A stretch of 64,000 nt of DNA from Microbacteriaceae bacterium (GTDB lineage Bacteria; Actinomycetota; Actinomycetes; Actinomycetales; Microbacteriaceae), in the NCBI GenBank assembly GCA_025463545.1, contig JAODAR010000001.1, positions 124,001 to 188,000 on the forward strand, written 5' to 3'. Of this stretch, positions 62,318 to 64,000 are shown piece after piece. Both the position numbers and the translations under genes were made by a program. How positions within the stretch are numbered: the stretch's first letter is position 1; each line of letters begins with the position of its first letter. The notes beneath the pieces were generated by a model. It was not told the origin of the DNA, searched no databases, and saw only the letters and a program-made list of their open reading frames with translations.

Positions 62318-63253
62318 TCAGAATTCGGTGAGCTGCCCGGCGAGGGCTCGGCCTTGGTCGTAGCCTCCCCGCGCGGCCGGCAGACGCGTTGACGGATCCA
62401 ACGCATTGGCGTCGAACACGTCACCCGCGCCGGCATCCGGAAAGACGGACTCGACCGCGCTGCCCGCAGCGCGCAACTCGGAGACCTGGGTTGCCAGGTC
62501 CATGCCCCACTCCCGCGGCATCCGCGACCTGCCGCCGAACGGTGACAGCACCAGCACCGGTCCGTATCCAGCCGCCAGGTCGGCATTCTCGCTGCGTCGA
62601 TAGCCACCGTTGATGTACCGGTTCTCGCCGATCCTGTATGGCCCTCCGAAGCCGTTACTGGTGCTGGCCGCGACGGCGTCCACCAGCTCGATTCCGCTGT
62701 GGCGGTCGAACACCACTGGTTCCCCGGTACGCGCATCGACCGCAGTGATCACCACACGCTGTTGCGGCCAATGGTGGCTGGGAAGCCGAGCCGCGACGAT
62801 GTCGCGCCAGCGGGTCTGGCCCGAGCCGTCGGACGCGTCCATTTCGAGTGCCGCGGCGCCCATCCTGCGGCGCATGTCGGGCGCATCCTCGGCAGAGCCG
62901 ATGATCTTGTTCGACCACTCCATGTAGTTCGGCCCCGAGCGCTCACCGCGTCCCCTGTCCGACCCGAGCTTCGCGCGCTGTGAGAGCGGCACTTCGGCGA
63001 GGATGGCGGCATACAGGTCGGCCGGCCGTTTCCCGCTGGTGATTTGGGCAGCCACCGTGGATCCTGCCGACGTTCCGATGATGAGGCTGGCGTCGGTGAC
63101 ATCGACGCCGGCGTCGGACAAACCGGCGATGAGACCGAGCTCCCACGCGTTGCCTGCCGCTCCGGCACCGGCGAGAACCAACGCTGTGCGGGAGTGGTGT
63201 TCCGGGACGTCGTCAGAGGTCGTCGCGGAGTTGGACTGAAGTGAATCATTCAT
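62318..63253 (-). CDS. Patatin-like phospholipase with the catalytic Asp replaced by Asn
   Basis: This 311-aa protein has the patatin oxyanion loop (VLAGAGAAGNAWELG), the nucleophile elbow IGTSAGSTV with Ser62, and AVDARTGEPVVFDRHSG and SGIELVDAVAAS. The usual catalytic D-G-G/A motif reads YINGGYRRSENADLA, with Asn215 in place of Asp. The codon is AAC, one change from GAC. The protein may be inactive or altered. There is no signal peptide. Confidence 0.82.
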   Translation of the reverse strand: MNDSLQSNSATTSDDVPEHHSRTALVLAGAGAAGNAWELGLIAGLSDAGVDVTDASLIIGTSAGSTVAAQITSGKRPADLYAAILAEVPLSQRAKLGSDRGRGERSGPNYMEWSNKIIGSAEDAPDMRRRMGAAALEMDASDGSGQTRWRDIVAARLPSHHWPQQRVVITAVDARTGEPVVFDRHSGIELVDAVAASTSNGFGGPYRIGENRYINGGYRRSENADLAAGYGPVLVLSPFGGRSRMPREWGMDLATQVSELRAAGSAVESVFPDAGAGDVFDANALDPSTRLPAARGGYDQGRALAGQLTEF

Positions 63254-64000
63254 AGTCGTAGCTTTCTGAGAGTGCGTGGAGCGCTCCCCGCGACGGCTAC
63301 GTCAGTCGCGCGATCGTGAACTTGAAGGAGGGCCCAGAGTGGACAGTGTGCGCATCGGGCTCACCTCCTCGAATCGTGTCACGTTCGCCGAGAACTCTAC
63401 CGGTTTGGGTTCGGCGCGGGAACCGACAAGGTGTGGTTGGATCGCCCAGATGCGCCTCGCCCACCGCGCTCGACCCTCGGCTACATCGACAGCGAGGCAT
63501 CGTGTTGACAATCAAGCGCGGCGACCCTACTGGGCCGGCTTGATGGGAAATCGGATGACGGTCTTCGCACGTAAGCGACCCTCGCCGCCGCGGAACGCGG
63601 GCGTCAAGCTATCGCCGACCCCGCGGATGACCGGGTGGACGCGGTGCAGCGGGCGCAGGCTAGGGCTGCCGCCGGTACTGGTCGTCGTTGGCTCGCACCC
63701 CGGCTGAGCCGCGCCTTCCCGGTCTTCGTCAGGCCAACGAACGACAACGTCGAGTGGTCGCCGTTGAAGCACGTCTGGTAGGGCAGCGGGTGATCCGCGG
63801 GCAGGGCGCCGACGTTCTGAGTGTTGCCGTTCGGTTTGATAGATCGCGTATGCGCGTCCGAGGGGCTCGCCGGCGGCTGGATCGGGGCCGAGTCCGATGA
63901 GCAACTGCAGTTGCGCCTCCGTTACTGGGTCGCCCTCGACTACGAGACCCTCGCCGAGACCCCGGAGGCCGCTGCCCAGCCAGCGTCCCGGCGGCGTGCC
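63254..64000. other. Unassigned right-hand edge
   Basis: No gene is convincingly supported. A perfect TTGACA at 63505-63510 with TACTGG 17 bases on (plus strand) is a weak promoter candidate. A plus-strand frame open to the window edge includes ESDEQLQLRLRYWVALDYE near 63890-63950, and a minus-strand stretch at about 63700-63870 reads like protein (NTQNVGALPADHPLPYQ) but has no start. These look like fragments of degraded genes. Confidence 0.4.

Overview
The window is a high-GC actinobacterial chromosome segment. Gene content and order (pyrH-tsf-rpsB, rnhB-lepB-rplS-trmD-rimM-khpA-rpsP, ffh, ftsY, smc, mutM-rnc-rpmF-DUF177, coaD, recG) and the actinobacteria-type families DUF2469, DUF2004, DUF3515, DUF1918 and a Glu-Cys-ligase-2 protein point to Microbacteriaceae. 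This placement rests on gene order and protein style, not on a database comparison.

Layout. 1-4 kb: the start of pyrH, tsf, rpsB, a divergent M23 murein-hydrolase-like gene and a XerC-type recombinase. 4-8.3 kb: a tightly packed minus-strand run of phosphodiesterase, dprA, yifB and yraN (DNA uptake or processing genes with 1-base overlaps). 8.4-14.6 kb: DUF2469, rnhB, lepB, rplS, a membrane protein, trmD, then rimM, khpA and rpsP. The usual rimM-trmD adjacency is broken by an opposite-strand DUF559 nuclease-like gene flanked by two palindromic repeats. 14.8-25.1 kb: Glu-Cys-ligase-like gene, F420-type oxidoreductase, META lipoprotein, ffh, DUF2004, ftsY, a phosphoesterase and smc. 25.2-37.3 kb: tandem-GNAT gene, mutM, rnc, rpmF, DUF177, a transglutaminase/DUF58/MoxR trio, coaD, recG and a TPR-like protein. 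37.4-46.5 kb: rsmD, thiL, DUF3515 lipoprotein, ddl, gpsA, plsC-like gene, murA, leuD and leuC. leuC is preceded by a possible leader peptide and hairpin. 46.6-51 kb: PP2C phosphatase, TerC with an upstream manganese (yybP-ykoY) riboswitch, tRNA-Glu(CUC), a diacylglycerol-kinase-like gene, an UlaG-like hydrolase and DUF1918.

From about 51.2 kb the character changes. 51.2-58.9 kb carries two very large proteins of no recognised family (797 and 1055 aa, probably one operon), divergent from a FAD amine oxidase. AT-rich patches, different codon use and the absence of an octamer (ACGGATGC/GCATCCGT) seen about 30 times in the first 41 kb mark it as foreign. 59-64 kb is a loose accessory zone: an esterase, a small conserved-looking protein, a kinase fragment, a metallo-hydrolase, a reductase remnant, a YCII protein and a patatin-like protein whose catalytic Asp is Asn.

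A second theme is short tandem repeats. In-frame 15-30-nt repeat arrays have expanded inside xerC, mutM, the META lipoprotein and murA, and others lie between genes. Most of the first 48 kb is housekeeping: translation, protein export (ffh, ftsY, lepB), chromosome upkeep, cell-wall precursors (murA, ddl) and leucine synthesis. The most novel parts are the 51-59 kb island, the palindrome-flanked DUF559 cassette and the possible leuC leader.
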